From NCBI GenBank assembly GCA_020137815.1, contig CM035358.1, positions 5,864,466 to 5,928,465 on the forward strand: 64,000 nucleotides of DNA, written 5' to 3'. Shown here in pieces: positions 22,641 to 36,600 of the stretch. The stretch's first letter is position 1. Each line of letters begins with the position of its first letter. This stretch comes from Hormiphora californensis (lineage: Eukaryota > Ctenophora > Tentaculata > Cydippida > Pleurobrachiidae). The position numbers and the translations under genes were made by a program. A model generated the notes under the pieces. The model ran no database searches, was not told the DNA's origin, and saw only the letters and a list, made by a program, of their open reading frames with translations.

Positions 22641-23018
22641 CCATGGCTGCATCCGGTAAAGACATCCGGTTACTAGTCGACTTGAAGGTAAATGTTGACT
22701 GTTTTAAAATATTTAGAACCATTAATTAAATCCGGTTTATAATTTTGATAAGTTTAAACAATTCCTTAATGGGGCACTATGCACTCGCCCTATCAGTCTG
22801 TCACGGGTTTCTGACATCTCTAATTTATATTCTGTGAGATCGTTCAAATCGTTAATCCTCTTGAAATCGGGAATTCTAAAATATTGGGCGATCAACAAAC
22901 AATTCTGATTCTAAAGTACAATGGTATAGTTCACGATCTTCTATGATTTCAAATCCGAAAAACTCTCTAATTACTGGTCAACATTAACTAATCAATTAAT
23001 TAGCTAATTAACTACAGC

Positions 23019-26000
23019 TCATCTATTTTCATCGTCCTCCGTACTCCTAATACTGGTCATACTATTTTGCCTTTTTCCACGCAGCACAAAGGATGGTTTA
23101 GGGGCGACTAAAGTACTGTTTTTAACTGGTTGTTGATGATGATTCTCGCTGACCTGTTTAGTCCTCTTTTTCTTCTTCTTTTTTCCTCCCCCAGAATTAT
23201 CTTCCTCGCTCTCTCGACCCGAACTAGTGTTCTTTTTGGACGACCGAAATGAGGAGAAAATAGAGGTTTTCTTCCGTGGTTTCTCTCTGATGTTGTTGTT
23301 GTTGTTACCATGGTGACGAGTGGAGTCTGTACCCGATATTGGACATGATTTGGGTCGGTCTGGGTGGTCCTCGGGCTGCTGACACGAACTGAAATATAAC
23401 CTATTTTTAGAACGGTCATCGACCAGTCTGAGTCTTGATCAATCAAGATGAAAATCTAAGAACACTTTCTGCCTACTACTATCCAAATATGATTTCCACT
23501 GATTTGTTTTGTTACCTGCTATCCTCCTCATTGGTTGGAAACCTCACTAACTTCCGCTTGCTCCTCAGCTCAGCTCCGTAACCACTGTCCTTATCCTCTA
23601 CCTAAAATAATGCAGTTGTTGAGTTTGGAACAGTATCTCTCCGAGACTGCACTCAGAACAAGTTTACGAATTTGATTCTGTCAAACAGTTACCATGGTAA
23701 CCCCACTTGCCTAATGCCTGGTCTGTTACCATGGTAACACCACTTGCCTGGTCTGTTACGATGGGTGAAGATGGTATCTGTGTACTCTCTCTATCACTGC
23801 AGCCCTCGTCAGCACTCAGATCAGTTCCATCCTTGGTATGGTTGGGAGCCCGAAGAGAGCTGTTCATGGAACAATAACTACTTGCCCTCAGATCCAAACT
23901 GTCCTCATCTCCATCAGTCGTTACGAAACTGGCGTCCTTTCTCAATCTAGATGAGGAGGGAGTTGTACTGTGATATGTATGTTTGCGAATTGCCGAATCA
24001 GTACAAAAACTCTTGATTCTTGATCCTCGGCCTATTTGTTTTTTGTCGAGTAACTAACTAACCCTTGTCTAACGATAGCGTCCCGTTCAGCTTGCCTCAG
24101 GTGTGACTGTCTGATCTCTTCCTGTTCCCTCTGCTGCCTTATGTACTCCTCTGCTATCTCCTTTAGTGTTGGCCGCAGCTTCACCGGCTTCCTGGAATTA
24201 ATCAATGATTATTAACCTGTCAGAGCATGCATTGGCCTGCTGACTTGTTGAGTAAGGGGGACTCCTTACTCAACAATTGCTGACCCTTTTCTCATTTCTG
24301 CACTAAAACAGCGGTCAGTGCATCGGTCTGATAGACAATTACAATACTAGGTCATCCAATATATTTGATTGCTAATAGGCTGCCGAGGGAAAGCGGTACA
24401 AGATATTGCCTTTTTGGCCTGTGAGTAGATCATAATTGATCTATTCACAGGCCAAAAATAAGGCAATACTAAGTTTGATATTATCAAAATGATCTTATTT
24501 GACAATACATAACTTCCAATCTGGTCAAACTTCAATGTCATATCTTATTTTAGTGCTAAAAGTTGCCTGTGTAAACAAGATTTAAATGTACCAGATTTGT
24601 GATCTAATAGACCCAAATTTGAGTGATCTAATTTTTCCAGTAAATAACAAACAAGTAGTATGTAAAATGGTAACCCGCTGTATCCAATCATATGATGCTA
24701 ATTAATGATCATTATATGTAGGATGCACTATTGCATGGACTAAACAAGACAATTTATTAGGAACCGACCGAATCAGGAAATACTGGTCCCTGATTGGCTG
24801 ATAACCAGTCACGTGACCTTAATAACGAGTTCTGATTGGCTTGTTTACTTGTTTCGGTCGGTTCCTGCAATTTATCTGTACACAAACTTAAATGTTCTGT
24901 GCTTTTGGCGACCGATTGCAATTATACCCATGCAATTATGACCAATAAACGTTCTACCATTCCCCATGCCGTGACCGGAAAGTTAGTAAAGAGAAGTTAG
25001 CACATAACAAAGAGAGATCATGTGAGTTATCTATTTGCCTCTAGATACGGTATATGACTTCTGTAATCGACCAGGGTTAGAGTGATACGGTCTGAAGAAG
25101 GCGTGGAACTTATGCCATATAAGTAGTGGAAGACTAAGTCACTAAAAAACCGATATAAAAATGATCTTGCGAGAGTGCTCTATCCAGAGAAAAACTTGCT
25201 TTTTCTCTTTGTAAAAAAAACAGATATACATGTGAGTCAAAACATCCCAGGGTTACCTTATATCACACTGTTCCCATCCTCTGTGTTTCGTATCCTCCTC
25301 CGTCCCACTATGCCCCTCAATATCTCCACTGTGGTCCAGGTGATCTGGCCCATCATGGATCCCAGTGATCCCTGGTCTCCGAATCTTCCTCCTGAAAGAA
25401 AAGCAGAGTAGTAGGGACAGTCAGAGCATTGGCGGAGCGGGTGAGAACCGCGGGAGAGAAGAGAGTGGGGATGAAGAGATCAGGAGGATTGTATTCAAAA
25501 TGGTAGGGACGGATAGAGTTGAGGTGGTAGATAGAATAGTAGATGAATAGAAGATTATGGCCACTAGAGGGTGGCTTAACTAAAAAAGCCACCCTCTAGT
25601 GAGGCGTGATAGATCATGACCGATTCTTCCACTGTTCCACTTTGTCAACCCACTCTACAGCTGTCATGTTACCCCTAGAACTACACACCTTGGCCTTTGG
25701 TTTATCGGATGACTCTGTTCTAGTTCGATGGAAAGATATAAAGATGCGGGGTATGGTTGGTAGATGACTTTCTTCTAAAGGGTAATCCATGTGGTATCCA
25801 TCTAGAGATTGAATGTAATCTCAGCTCTGCAGTAAAAACATGTAAACTGGCACTATCATGCAATTCACGAGACTCAATAATTATAGTTTATGAGTTTATT
25901 GGACAAATTGATAGAATCGCTGGGTACTTAAAGACCCATTTTATAAGAAATGAAAGGAGTCAATAGACGAATCTGAATCAGTAAGCTGCACAAAAGCAAA

Positions 26001-29000
26001 CCCCATCAATGAAAAAAGGTCTAGTTTGTTACAATTATACGGCAAGAGAAATGATCCGCCGCCCATGTCTAAATGTGCTATTTCTCAGAAATGCAATTTG
26101 TGTAGGCATATTCAACGGGTAATCTGCACACACACACACAAACGTACTGGTTGACGACGATCGGGTATAAGGCGACGGAAAATAGGGAGGGAGAGATTTA
26201 GAGACAGGGAGAGAGAGAGAGCCAGAGAAGGAGAGTGGCAGAGAGAGCCAGAGAAGGAGAGAGATAGAAAGAGAAGACGCATCCTTCGTGATTGCCTGCT
26301 AATACTGCCCTGGATAAGGTTATCATCATCTCTTCTTTTTCTCACACGATCATATCTGTTTCTCTTTCACTTTGCAACTTATCGAAATCATCCAAAAATA
26401 ATTTCCTACCCTTATAATACTCTTATTTTTTTGTCGGCGGGGTGGTGTAGTGGTAACACACTGGCACGACTTAGTAGTATTATTTTTTTAATACTCTTAC
26501 CAATGAAGGTGCTTAGGTGTTACCATGGTAGCCAATAAGATACGTACCCCGGTAGGTGAGCAGGGTGGTTTATCGTTGGTATACCACCGGTTACAGCACA
26601 GGTACGTATCACACATGTCCGTCGCAAAGGCATTGAAGATCTGGTCCATGTGCGAGCACCTAAAACACAGATAGAGGGGTAAAAAATACAGATAGAGGGG
26701 TAAAAAACACAGATAGAGGGGTAAAAAATACAGATAGAGGGGTAAAAACACAGATAGAGGGGTATAAAAACAACAACGAAAAAAGATAGAGGGGTAAAAA
26801 AGGTTTAAAAACAACCTAAAGGTAATAGAAAAGAGTTGTAAAGCGGATATCGGCAAAACAATGAAGTATTGTACTTTTGAAACAGACAGATGCCAAAGTA
26901 AAGACAAAAGATGTTTAATCCAGAGTGACAAATAAAACAGGTTTCTAGCACGGCCTTCTATAACTACAGATTGAACATGTTGATGACCATGACCTGATTA
27001 TGCTATGGGAAAGCTATAAAGTTTGGTAAAACACGACGTACTAAAGAAGATCCATTCTTTAGAAACAATTAGCACAGAATATGAGAGACATTGGTAATTA
27101 TGTTATAATTAGGTTGTCGACGGTATGATTATTTAATTGACTCTTATAAGACGTCTTATAGTTTTGCCTAGCTCGACCCTCTTCGCGAGGAAGGGTTAGA
27201 ACATAACAATTATAGTTATACAGACACACCTCGATCTAACGGAATCTTTGGGGAAGGATAAATCCACGGAAAATTAAGGGTACGGTAAATCGAGATATAA
27301 ATCAAAGACTAACATGAACGAATCAAAAGGTTTGATAATTGATAATGCAAACTCGCTGTTGCATTATAGGAAGCAACCAAATCTATACACATATAATGGC
27401 CACGTTCGTGATAGGAAACGAATAATAATTTATGGATATTTCTTCCCTAAAAGCTCTTTCATCAGCTGTGATGCACATGCTGCCGCGGGGCGGATGCTTT
27501 TGTTGGGTAAATTTATCCAGCTAGTCGACTGCACGTGTGTATGCAGTGATCCGCATAATAATTCAAGAGTATAATGCACACATGTGGCTCGATACTATTC
27601 AAATATACAAATTCTTTCATGCCAGCCAAAGTCATTGAAATAACTCCATGGGATGTTCTACAAATTAAAATACTAGACTAGTAGGCTGTCCAGTATAATA
27701 ATTCCCCTTTGAGACTCAGCTCCTAGCACATACTGAATAGTTGAAGCCAATCCTCTAGTATTCTCTAAACATCAACTGTTGGAGTTGCTTCGACACGTGC
27801 TTAAATTGTCACATACTCAGCATTCATAAATACCATATGCCCATATATAATAATGTATTCATAACGTATTCATAACGTATTCAATGAAACATAACGACCA
27901 GTTGGAAAAAGAAAGGTTTTGAAAATTAGATGCCGTCACACATATGCACATTAATTGCTAGTTCAACCTTGGAACGTACAAAGATTGAAACATTCCAGAT
28001 CACCACTAAATTAAAAGTGAGATTTATTGTGTAAAGGTTTGAGAGCGAGAGAAAGTAGTGTCTATAACTCGTAATGTTCAGTACACATTACCTCATTTAG
28101 ACTTTATAACAACATTTCCGCCTTAGATGTGCTGCCCGAACTCGGATCATGTCAAGTAAAACCCATAAAATTTAACCTTTCATATTTATTCTGAAATGTT
28201 TCAATCTATTTTTAGCTAACCCAAAATGATCGCCGTCGTCATTATATCTCTGGATTCATTGGTAGTGGCATGCCCCACTAAGGAAACAGTAATAAGATTT
28301 GAAAGACGTTAAAGTTATAATACCTATAATACATATGACAAACCAGACTACAGAGGCTTGTCCCCCCACACGAAGGCATATCTTTCCAGACATGAATAAC
28401 GTCTCTGAAGTTTGAGACAGGGAGATAAATACCTCACACGTAGAAATTAATTCAAAGAGTTTTGCACGTGTTAATTGCCTCCCTCCCACGAAGGCATATA
28501 ATATCTCTTGATATAAATTAAGATAAGATCACATATCTGAGAATGAAATATATTTAATAATTATTCTTAATCGTCGCAAGTATAATGTAAGGCATTGATT
28601 TGATGTACAACCGGCCAATGCGATGTTCCATATATATAATGTGAAAACTGGTTTGGTAGAAAGCCCATCCCAAAAAAGCAAAAATAGCCGAAAGTAGAAT
28701 TCTTAAATGGTCTAGTTAGCTGCATATCATCCATATTGGATGACCTGAAGAACATGACATAATCCTTGCTCGACCCTCTCTTGCCGTGCCCCGAGTAGGG
28801 TTAGAACATAAAAAGACGTATTATATGATCACAGCAACTACATTAGGAATATATATACATACCCATCAAGAAACGCGTAATCCTTTTTCAGCTCTGTTGA
28901 AGGTTGGGTGGCATTTATCTTCACAGGCTCCTCACAATGAGGGGTTTCCATCTTTTTGTTTATCGAACCATCTTGGGAGCTGTTGAATTGTTCATACACA

Positions 29001-29126
29001 GTGTCAGCCGACTCAAGGAGGTGCACATGTGTAGATGATAATGGCACTATATTAGCTGCACGTGTTGTACAAGCTGTAATGGTACAGACAGGTCGGGGCA
29101 GGCTGGGACGCAAACACGGAAGTGAC
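23019..29126 (-). CDS. Unrecognised multi-exon gene (3' part), Ser/charged-rich protein
   Basis: I do not recognise this protein. Exons in minus order: 28863-29126, 26548-26659 (or from 26544), 25621-25719 (or to 25714), 25257-25391, 24063-24191, 23760-23946, 23516-23601, 23019-23388 with a TGA stop. The last five junctions agree in phase and have AG/GT borders. The 26548-26659 to 25621-25719 junction agrees only with alternative splice sites, and the 5' end is unknown. Notable parts are a Cys-rich segment MCDTYLCCNRWYTNDKPPC, AVEWVDKVEQW, a charged helix LKEIAEEYIRQQREQEEIRQ (probably coiled coil), a Ser/Asp-rich stretch, and a C-terminal tail with a Lys run (GGGKKKKKKRTKQ) and APKPSFVLRGKRQNS. 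It looks intracellular and possibly nuclear, but function is not assignable. A MITE and the minisatellite at 29.15 kb lie in or next to its introns. Confidence 0.6.
24403..24466. repeat. Hairpin, ~28-bp arms
   Basis: ATTGCCTTTTTGGCCTGTGA...GATC and its near-complement TCACAGGCCAAAAATAAGGCAAT. It lies in an intron of the unrecognised gene and is a probable MITE relic. Confidence 0.75.
24758..24867 (+). mobile_element. Complete 110-bp hAT-type MITE, family A
   Basis: Exact 8-bp duplication CAATTTAT (24750-24757, 24868-24875). One extra base near the right end compared with the other copies. Intronic in the unrecognised minus-strand gene. Confidence 0.95.
25556..25605. repeat. Short hairpin (CCACTAGAGGGTGGC arms)
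   Basis: CACTAGAGGGTGGCTT and AAGCCACCCTCTAGTG face each other across ~10 bp. It could fold in RNA or be a MITE remnant. Confidence 0.7.
26416..26499 (+). mobile_element. tRNA-half-like insertion with 10-bp direct repeats
   Basis: GGGGTGGTGTAGTGGTAACA resembles the 5' half of a tRNA (acceptor strand, D-arm with A box), stopping near the anticodon position. It is flanked by T-runs and by the direct repeat AATACTCTTA (26416-26425, 26490-26499), as in retroposed fragments. No B box or 3' half is present, so it is not a functional tRNA. Confidence 0.5.
26664..26800. repeat. GATAGAGGGGTAAAAAACACA tandem repeat
   Basis: About six units of ~21 bp next to the acceptor of an exon of the unrecognised gene. 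Confidence 0.85.
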
Positions 29127-29156
29127 CTTAGAGAGAGAGAGAGATCAGTAGACTTG

Positions 29157-29480
29157 GCCAAGAGTGCTGCAGTAGGCCAAGAGTGTTAGTAGGCCAAGAG
29201 TGCACTGTGCAGTAGGCCAAGAGTGTTAGTAGGCCAAGAGTGCACTGTGCAGTAGGCCAAGAGTGCACTGTGCAGTAGGCCAATAGTGCACTGTGCAGTA
29301 GGCCAAGAGTGCACTGTGCAGTAGGCCAAGAGTGCACTGTGCAGTAGGCCAAGAGTGCACTGTGCAGTAGGCCAAGAGTGCACTGTGCAGTAGGCCAAGA
29401 GTGCACTGTGCAGTAGGACAAGAGTGCACTGTGCAGTAGGCCAAGAGTGCACTGTGCAGTAGGCCAAGAGTGACTAGGCC
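29157..29480. repeat. 23-bp minisatellite, ~13 copies
   Basis: Unit GTAGGCCAAGAGTGCACTGT plus GCA. It starts ~30 bp upstream (minus sense) of the first supported exon of the unrecognised gene. Its three overlapping minus frames are repeat artefacts. Confidence 0.95.
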
Positions 29481-30290
29481 AAGAGCTCATAAGGGTACAG
29501 TTATCAGCCAAAAGTGTTAGTAAACGTGGCCACCAAGGCTTTGTGTATCAATAAAAGATACAAGAGCGTCCGTTCTGTAAGACAAAGTCATGGTGCTGAA
29601 TGCAGTGGTGGAATTGGGCTTTAGGTATAGTGAGATTCAAGATTCAAGATTCAAGATAGTGTGGAAACTATGTCTTAGTGGGCTATGATAAGTGCTAACT
29701 ATAGTATCTTTAAATGTTGGAACAAGCTCTCTCACTCTCTCTCTCTCTAGACACACACACACACATGTTGTACTTAGCCTAATTACGTGTGTCTAGCTAC
29801 ACACGTACTCAGAGAGAGAGAGAGAGAGAGAGAGAAGATGATCCAAGATAAAAAGACAGAAGCAAAAAGAGAGATGTGTATATAGAAATTCGAGAGAGAC
29901 GGCGCAGACTAAGTAGCGACTGTATCCATGGAGACCATGAAATTCGTAGATTTTCTAACTTTATCTCCCCGATTATCCAGTACCAAGCTCTCCTCCTCCT
30001 CCCTGCGTTATTCTTGCTGTCCTCTGCAAATCTTGAACACACGACACAGAGACAAAAGTAGAGATTTTGTAAAAACGATTGCGGGTAGTATATAGTAGCA
30101 GGCCGCATGAGGTAATAGAGTTCTTTAGAGGGGGTCACGTGATACAACTTGACGTCACGCTATCTGTAGTTAGGCACATGACTTGTTGAGCCCTGATCCC
30201 TTACTAAATATAGCGAAAACCATGAGACTCAGCTTTGATCAAAACTATATAGCTCATTCGAGTTAGCATCAATAATTATATAATGACTTA

Positions 30291-30470
30291 CCCGGTCGCT
30301 TGTAGTGGGAAAACGGTAATGGAAAACGGAGATACAGTATGAAGACACGCAACCGTGGCCAATCAGGGCGCTAGTACGTGCTGAACACATGCACTTTTTG
30401 CCGCACGTTATGCAAAGTGTGCGTCTCATTACTGTATTTCCATTACGGTAATACGACTACAAGCAGTGCT
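30291..30470 (-). mobile_element. MITE family B, ~180 bp
   Basis: GGTCGCTTGTAGTGGGAAAA ... CGACTACAAGCAGTGCTGTTA, with interior GGCCAATCAGGGCGC and GCACTTTTTGCCGCACGTTA. Related copies lie near 32625, 38640, 38790 and 54120. Confidence 0.8.
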
Positions 30471-32609
30471 GTTACTGAACTTTTACGTGTAGCATAAAAA
30501 GAACCAAATCCATTTACGAAGTTAAAATCAGCGACATAAACAATATAAACATTCAAATTTTACCTATTTAGATCTACAACCGATGATTAAAAGATATAAA
30601 AACAAATGTCAGCTTGTCACAACTCATACAGCTACGTTTCAAAATAGTCAATGTGAAAATGTGGCGCTTCTTTTGGAATCAATGATTTGCGGTCAAGAGA
30701 GATGAAAATTTTGCAATTAGCTATGGATCACAGCAAGGGCGTTTCTATCCGACCATTCATAGTTGCGATCTTGAGCTCTCACTCACAGCTTTTGACAATC
30801 TTTCCCGGATGTGGGAGAGTGGGAGAAATACATTGAGATAGAAACGAAAAGTATTTTAAAGTTTTTCGTAAAGGTTGTCTTTGAGTGCAAAATTGAATTG
30901 AAAGATTCTTGAATGAAAAAGGCTGCCTAAAGTTATAGTCCCCTGTAAAATAAGTGGGAATAGAGAAACTTGGCTCTATAAGAACAGATTCCTTAGAACA
31001 CATGGATTAAACATTTTGTAGTGGGAAGGTAAGCAGTTATTAAAATAGCTGTAAGAATTGTATGTAGCAGGGAAAGGGACACTAAAGACTAGAGATTGTG
31101 CCAGAGAGAGAGTAAGGATCTAATAGAGAGATCGCTAAGACAGTTGTGAAAAAGAGAGAGCCAGAGTGAGACTATGACTATGATAAAGAGAGAGAGTGAG
31201 AGAGAGCCAGAGTGAGAGAGAGCCAGAGTGAGAGGGACTGCTGCTGGGTACTCAATATATTAGAGATCTGCTTCAAACATTTGTTACAGGAAGTGCGATT
31301 TTAACTGTGTGCAATTATGGTGCGACGTTTTGAGAGGCTACGGACTGTCCCATAGACCTGAATCTCCCGTTAAAACCCTCTTTTATTGGCCGTTAAAGGC
31401 TGGGCTAGAGGGATTTCTCTCTCTGACTTTTCCCAGGGTCATATTATAGTACACTTAAAATGAGATACCCCACCTATTTCACCCCTTTATCCTACTTTAT
31501 CTTTATCTTCCATGAACTGCATGATGATAAACAGTTACCTGCGTCCTGCAAAGAGCAGAAATTACTTAACCGATAAACTATACCACTTACCAGTTTAAAT
31601 GTTTTCTCCGTTTCTAGTCAAATTGAGCTCAAGTAAGAGTTCTGGAAGCAAAATAGAAGCACAGGCCATGCGATTTAATGGTGTTCAAATTTCAAAGTCA
31701 CAGCTCATCTAAGCCTAGACAAGATGTTACTATAGATGTTATTATTCAGACGCCTGAGTGACTAGACAATTACCATGGTGACACAGTCACCCTTACAACT
31801 CACCCTTACAAGCCCGGCAAAACGAAGCTGAGAGGTGACGGCGCCGGAGAGGTAACGGCGCCACCAAACAATTACCATGGTATACCAAACAGTTTTCAAG
31901 GATGATCGATTATTTTGCATTAGTATATGAGAAAGACAGAATTGCTAGTTGTCGACATCTCGTTATTAGTTTACGAAGATTATCTAATCAAAACATCTGA
32001 TTTTAGTCAATGAATTATTTAATAACTGCTCGTGCTACACGGTCACGAAACACATATACATGTGTCTCACGGAACATGTGTGTGTATATAATGGACTTGG
32101 TTGAACAAAACGAGTCCAGTGAAATGATTACAAACGTGACTCTAACGAATAACAGAGATAGAGATCATCCTGATCCTGGGAAAATACATCTTTCAAAGAA
32201 GGTTGGAACATAGAGATCAAAATATTTGAGAACACAATACCAGGAATTCAAGGCGTATAGCAGAGAGAGAGACATGGTAGAGCACACATATATTATATCT
32301 GGAAGGTGATTAGGTAAACGATTTACATTTGACACACAAGTCACAAATGGTCGCATGTGTAATCTCACAACATGATGCGTCCAACCCACGAGAGGCTGTG
32401 TCACGAACTAAACATACTACAGAAATACAGTATGCGACATGCGTTCTAATGTAACCAAAGTCTAAAGAAAATACGGTGCTACCCGCATCCTCCATATCCT
32501 TAAATCGATAGTGTTTACGCAGTGTTTACACAGTGTTTACGCAGTGTTTACGCAGTGAATACAGAGCGAATACGCAGTGAATACATCATACATTTAGAGA
32601 AAGCAGGTT

Positions 32610-32855
32610 AGTCGCAAGGCTGCTTGTAGTGTGGTATCGGTTAAATTATAACAGTGCTGCTAATTGTAGTCGTATTACCTTAATGGAAATTGGAAATACA
32701 GTAAGGAGACGTGCACGTTGCATAACGTGCGGCAAAAAGTGCATGTGTTCAGCAAGTACTAGCGCCCTGATTGGCCACGGTTGCGCATCGTCTTACTGTA
32801 TCTCCGTTTTCCATTACCGTTTTCCCACTACAAGCGACCGTGTTATCAGTGGGGC
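32610..32855 (+). mobile_element. MITE family B, composite copy
   Basis: Same core as the 30291 copy in opposite orientation (GCAAAAAGTGCATGTGTTCA ... CCACTACAAGCGACCGTG). It is preceded by a second partial terminus (TGCTTGTAGTGTGG), suggesting nesting or rearrangement. Confidence 0.75.
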
Positions 32856-33642
32856 TAAACCAAAACTCATGAACAGGTTAAGGCTCACTAGCATCTTGGG
32901 TGCGTTGGAAAGAGGACATTGAGCTCTTTCGGATGAGCCCAATAGAACTGAAGTCGGCGCAAAATGCGCAGTGTCATGGCGCAAAATGCGTGTCGGTTTT
33001 TGGACTTAATCACAACTATAATTGTGAATGAAATGATTTGAGAACAGAATATTTTTTGTGGCTGCCCCGGCCCCCTCGGCCCTCCCCCTTGGTATACATG
33101 GACAAAGTATAGCATTTTTTTGATTGAACTATAACGATATAATATTGTTAGATAAAACTATGTAGAACACAATAACAATTTTTTTAAACAAACACGATTT
33201 CATAAAGAGCTGGGAAAACTTACTCTTGAATCAGCTCATAAGGAAAAACCAGCGTGTATAATAATAGTGTACAGGGAATAGTATATTAACATCCTCCTTT
33301 TTCTGTATTGAGTTCGCAATTCATCCATGGCAATTTTGATTTGCTGCACCCCCTGTGATCACCTTGATTCTTGAAACCTGGACCCGGACCATCAGATTAC
33401 TCCTGCAGAGCGGTATACGGTAGTAGTATCCAAACTCCAGATCAGAACGCCCCATATATTACAGGGAAAATAACTGTTCAACTATAATTGTCCAAATAGA
33501 GCGCAAGTATAACTCAACACTGCACAATAACAAAATCTTGCTCATCATCTTCATTTTAACAATTAACTTGTATCTCTAGTAGAGATTCTCTACTACTAAT
33601 GTGTTAAGAATGGGTACTAGGAGCAGCATCAGGAGCGGTACT

Positions 33643-36600
33643 TCAGGAGCAGACTTCAGGATCTACTTCAGGAGCAGCTTCAAGAGTGGCTTTAGGGGCG
33701 GATGTAGGAGCGGCTTCCGGCGTGGCTTCATGGGCAGCATCAAGAGCAGCATCAGGGGCAGCTTGAGGAGCGGTACCAGAAGACGATTCTGGAGTGGCTT
33801 TAGGGGCGGATGTAGGAGCGGCTTCCGGCGTGGCTTCATGGGCAGCATCAAGAGCAGCATCAGGAGCAGCATCAGGAGCAGCATCAGGAGCGGTACCAGA
33901 AGACGATTCTGGAGTGGCTTCAGGGGCGGATGCAGGGGCGGCTTGAGGAGAAGTAAGAGGACCGGCTTCAGGAGTGGCTTCAGGGACAGGGTTAGCGTTA
34001 GCAATCTGGGGCCTTTTCAAGTAATTCCGAACAGTTGTAAAAATATCATTGTACAAAACAGGGTTCAGAACCGAGTTGAGGGGGAGGATGTTGAGGGAGA
34101 AGATTTGGTACCACGGCGACATGTCCATAATCTCAGCTGTGTGTAGGACACAGCAGATCAGAAAGGGCATCCAGCAGCAGAAATCAGTTAGACAGATCAA
34201 AGAGACCTTACGACTGAGCGAGTTGAAGACCCGGTTTCCTCGGACTTGAGATGTTTTGGCGAGAATTGCAATCGCTCCATGGCATACCGCTACGCATACA
34301 AAGCAGAGAAAATAGAAGCTATGGTAAGCCCAAACGAAAACTACCTGGGGATCATCCAGAAGGACAAATGCCTTAAACATACAGACTGGGTCATTCCCGT
34401 AGAAAGACAGCTTTTTGCCCCTTACTGGATCATAATCCTGGGAAAACATTTCAGATATCATTTCTTGGAATGTGTTCCAAGATACACTGTTGCCAGACTG
34501 TTCCTGTGCGATTTCATGACTACCATGGTAACCCCGCACAATCTTTACTAGCTGACTTTTGCCCATCACCCCAAGAAACAGTTTGATACCCTTATCAAAT
34601 ACAAGTCCATTGACAAACCAATCATCAAGAGCATCTATCAACGGGAAAATCGACACTGTCAGAGAGAAGAGTACGACTCCTCCGAGTAGTAGACCAACTT
34701 TAACCTTAAGCTTCCGGGTAACCTCTTCTGAACGGCGGTATCGAAGGGCCATTACTGTTCCACGCAGTCGGAAGTAGCTGACTATGGCCATTACGAGGGA
34801 AGAAATGGATGATCCAATGCTATTAAAAACCCCAATTACAGTACAGGGGGCTCCGCTAATCCATTCAAATTGATATTCACAAAATCCCGAACCGTGGATC
34901 CAGTGAACTGACGTGAGGGTTAGGAGATATGCAGATGTCAGGAGATCTCCTAAAGAAATCATCAAGACCATGCTTTGATTGATGAACTCACCACTCTTTT
35001 CTGCTTTCTGTATGCTCTGAAAACCTTTGATAATGCTACCAGTTGCAAAGATTATTCCTGCAACTCCCATGCAAAATGCAATTCCTAAAATAACCTCGTT
35101 TTTTACGACTTTTCTTCTACAACTATCATTGCATTCATCCGATAGGTCCTTGCAGTCAACCTTTCCATCACACTTCTGGCTCAAAGCAAGGAAACCCGAT
35201 TTATCGGTGCATTGAAAACTGTTCGAACATTCCTCTTCATCGGATCTATCGAAACAGTCATCAACAAGGTCACACACTTTCTCGAACTGGATGCAGTTAG
35301 AGTTTTTACAAACGAAGAAGTTATTGTGGAACCGTTCGCGAGACGTTTGTACAATGGTTATTGAGCCTAGCTGTAAGTTGAGAGAATACAGTTTGCTTTT
35401 GTGATTACTACAAGTGGTATGAAGGACGGGCCTTTTCAGGGGACATGATGTGTTCAAGCATTTCCCTGAACAGCTGTAAAACACATATGCTTCTCCGTAC
35501 AAGTACCTACAATCACGCTTCTTTGTTGGAAGAACTAAGTCCGTTGTAAAATTCTTCCCAAAAAACTGATGAAATGGATGGCTTAAAGTTTCCAATTGAC
35601 AACGTTGCCCCGCAAGGAAAAGAAGATTTTCAAGGCCTTTCACACAAACTGCACTCCTGAGTGTTTTTCCTACTCCCGTTCTCATTTCAAACAATTTTCT
35701 GGTTATTTGTGGTCTACTTTTAGCCATGAGACAGACTCCTTCGTCACAGTTTGAGGTAGAGGAGCATAGAAGGGCGACCTCTAAAAATTGCAACCTATTA
35801 TTTTTGCAAAGGAAGGCATTACTACATTTCTCAGTCGAATATTTAATCGTCCTCCTTATGCCTTTACCGCATGTTTCCCAGTCATTCTCTTCATCTTCCC
35901 CGTCTAGACAGTCTACCACTCCATCCTGGACCCAGTCCACTGGAATCTTAAGTAGCCCCTGATTTTGACTGAAACTACGAACACACGATCGTTGGGTGAG
36001 CTTTAAACACGTCTCCTTCTGTTCATCCGCACCCATAGCACAATCATTTTGACCGTTACATAACCGATGCTTATGAATGGTACAATACCGGTTCAATGTG
36101 TGACACTGGTTTTGCATGTTGTCATCACACAATATCGCATTCCCCTGACAGACAATGTAAATGGAAACTGTAGAGGGATAGCCGCCGATAAGGCAAGAAC
36201 CAGCGACCTTAGCAGGATCCGAGCAGTTTGTCTGGTCCATTCCGTTATCGCAATACGATTCAGTAGCTATACCCAGAAACAAGTGGTAAATTTCCTGACT
36301 AGTGCCAGGTGCAAATGTACGGGTGAAACAACGGGACGCGTTGTATAGTGGAAACGAAGATATAAGTATAGGGCATGAGCTATAATTAGCCAATGCTTCC
36401 ATAGAGCTATTGAACTTCGTGATAGGACTATTGAAGGGTGCGAAGACATAGTATATGTCTGTGGCTATATGATCCTTAACCACCTCCTTAACTACAAACC
36501 CGTAGTTATATCCATGACAAGAGCTCTCATCTACACAGGTTAGATAAAAAGGATCTATACTGCCGTTCCCAATTCGTTCCACTGCATCACAAACGCCGTC

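Larger units (their letters stand above)
29481..33640. other. Intergenic/repeat region, no gene supported
   Basis: Holds GA/CT microsatellites (29730-29835, 31100-31230), two family-B MITEs and a GCAGTGTTTAC repeat (32512-32580). A possible minus exon near 29930-30020 (FAEDSKNNAGRRRRAWYW) has weak borders and was not called. Confidence 0.5.

Noticed and set aside
22643-23109. Possible two-exon plus gene (MAASGKDIRLLVDLK joined to HKGWFRGD)
   Set aside because: Phase fits, but the product would be only 23 aa and the second exon lies antisense to a well-supported coding exon.
29128-29511. Three overlapping minus frames of repeated AYCTVHSWPTAQ type
   Set aside because: Translations of the 23-bp minisatellite in all three frames.
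33601-34146. 181-aa plus frame rich in Ser/Arg/Gly
   Set aside because: Antisense shadow of the Ala/Pro repeat tail of the GPCR.
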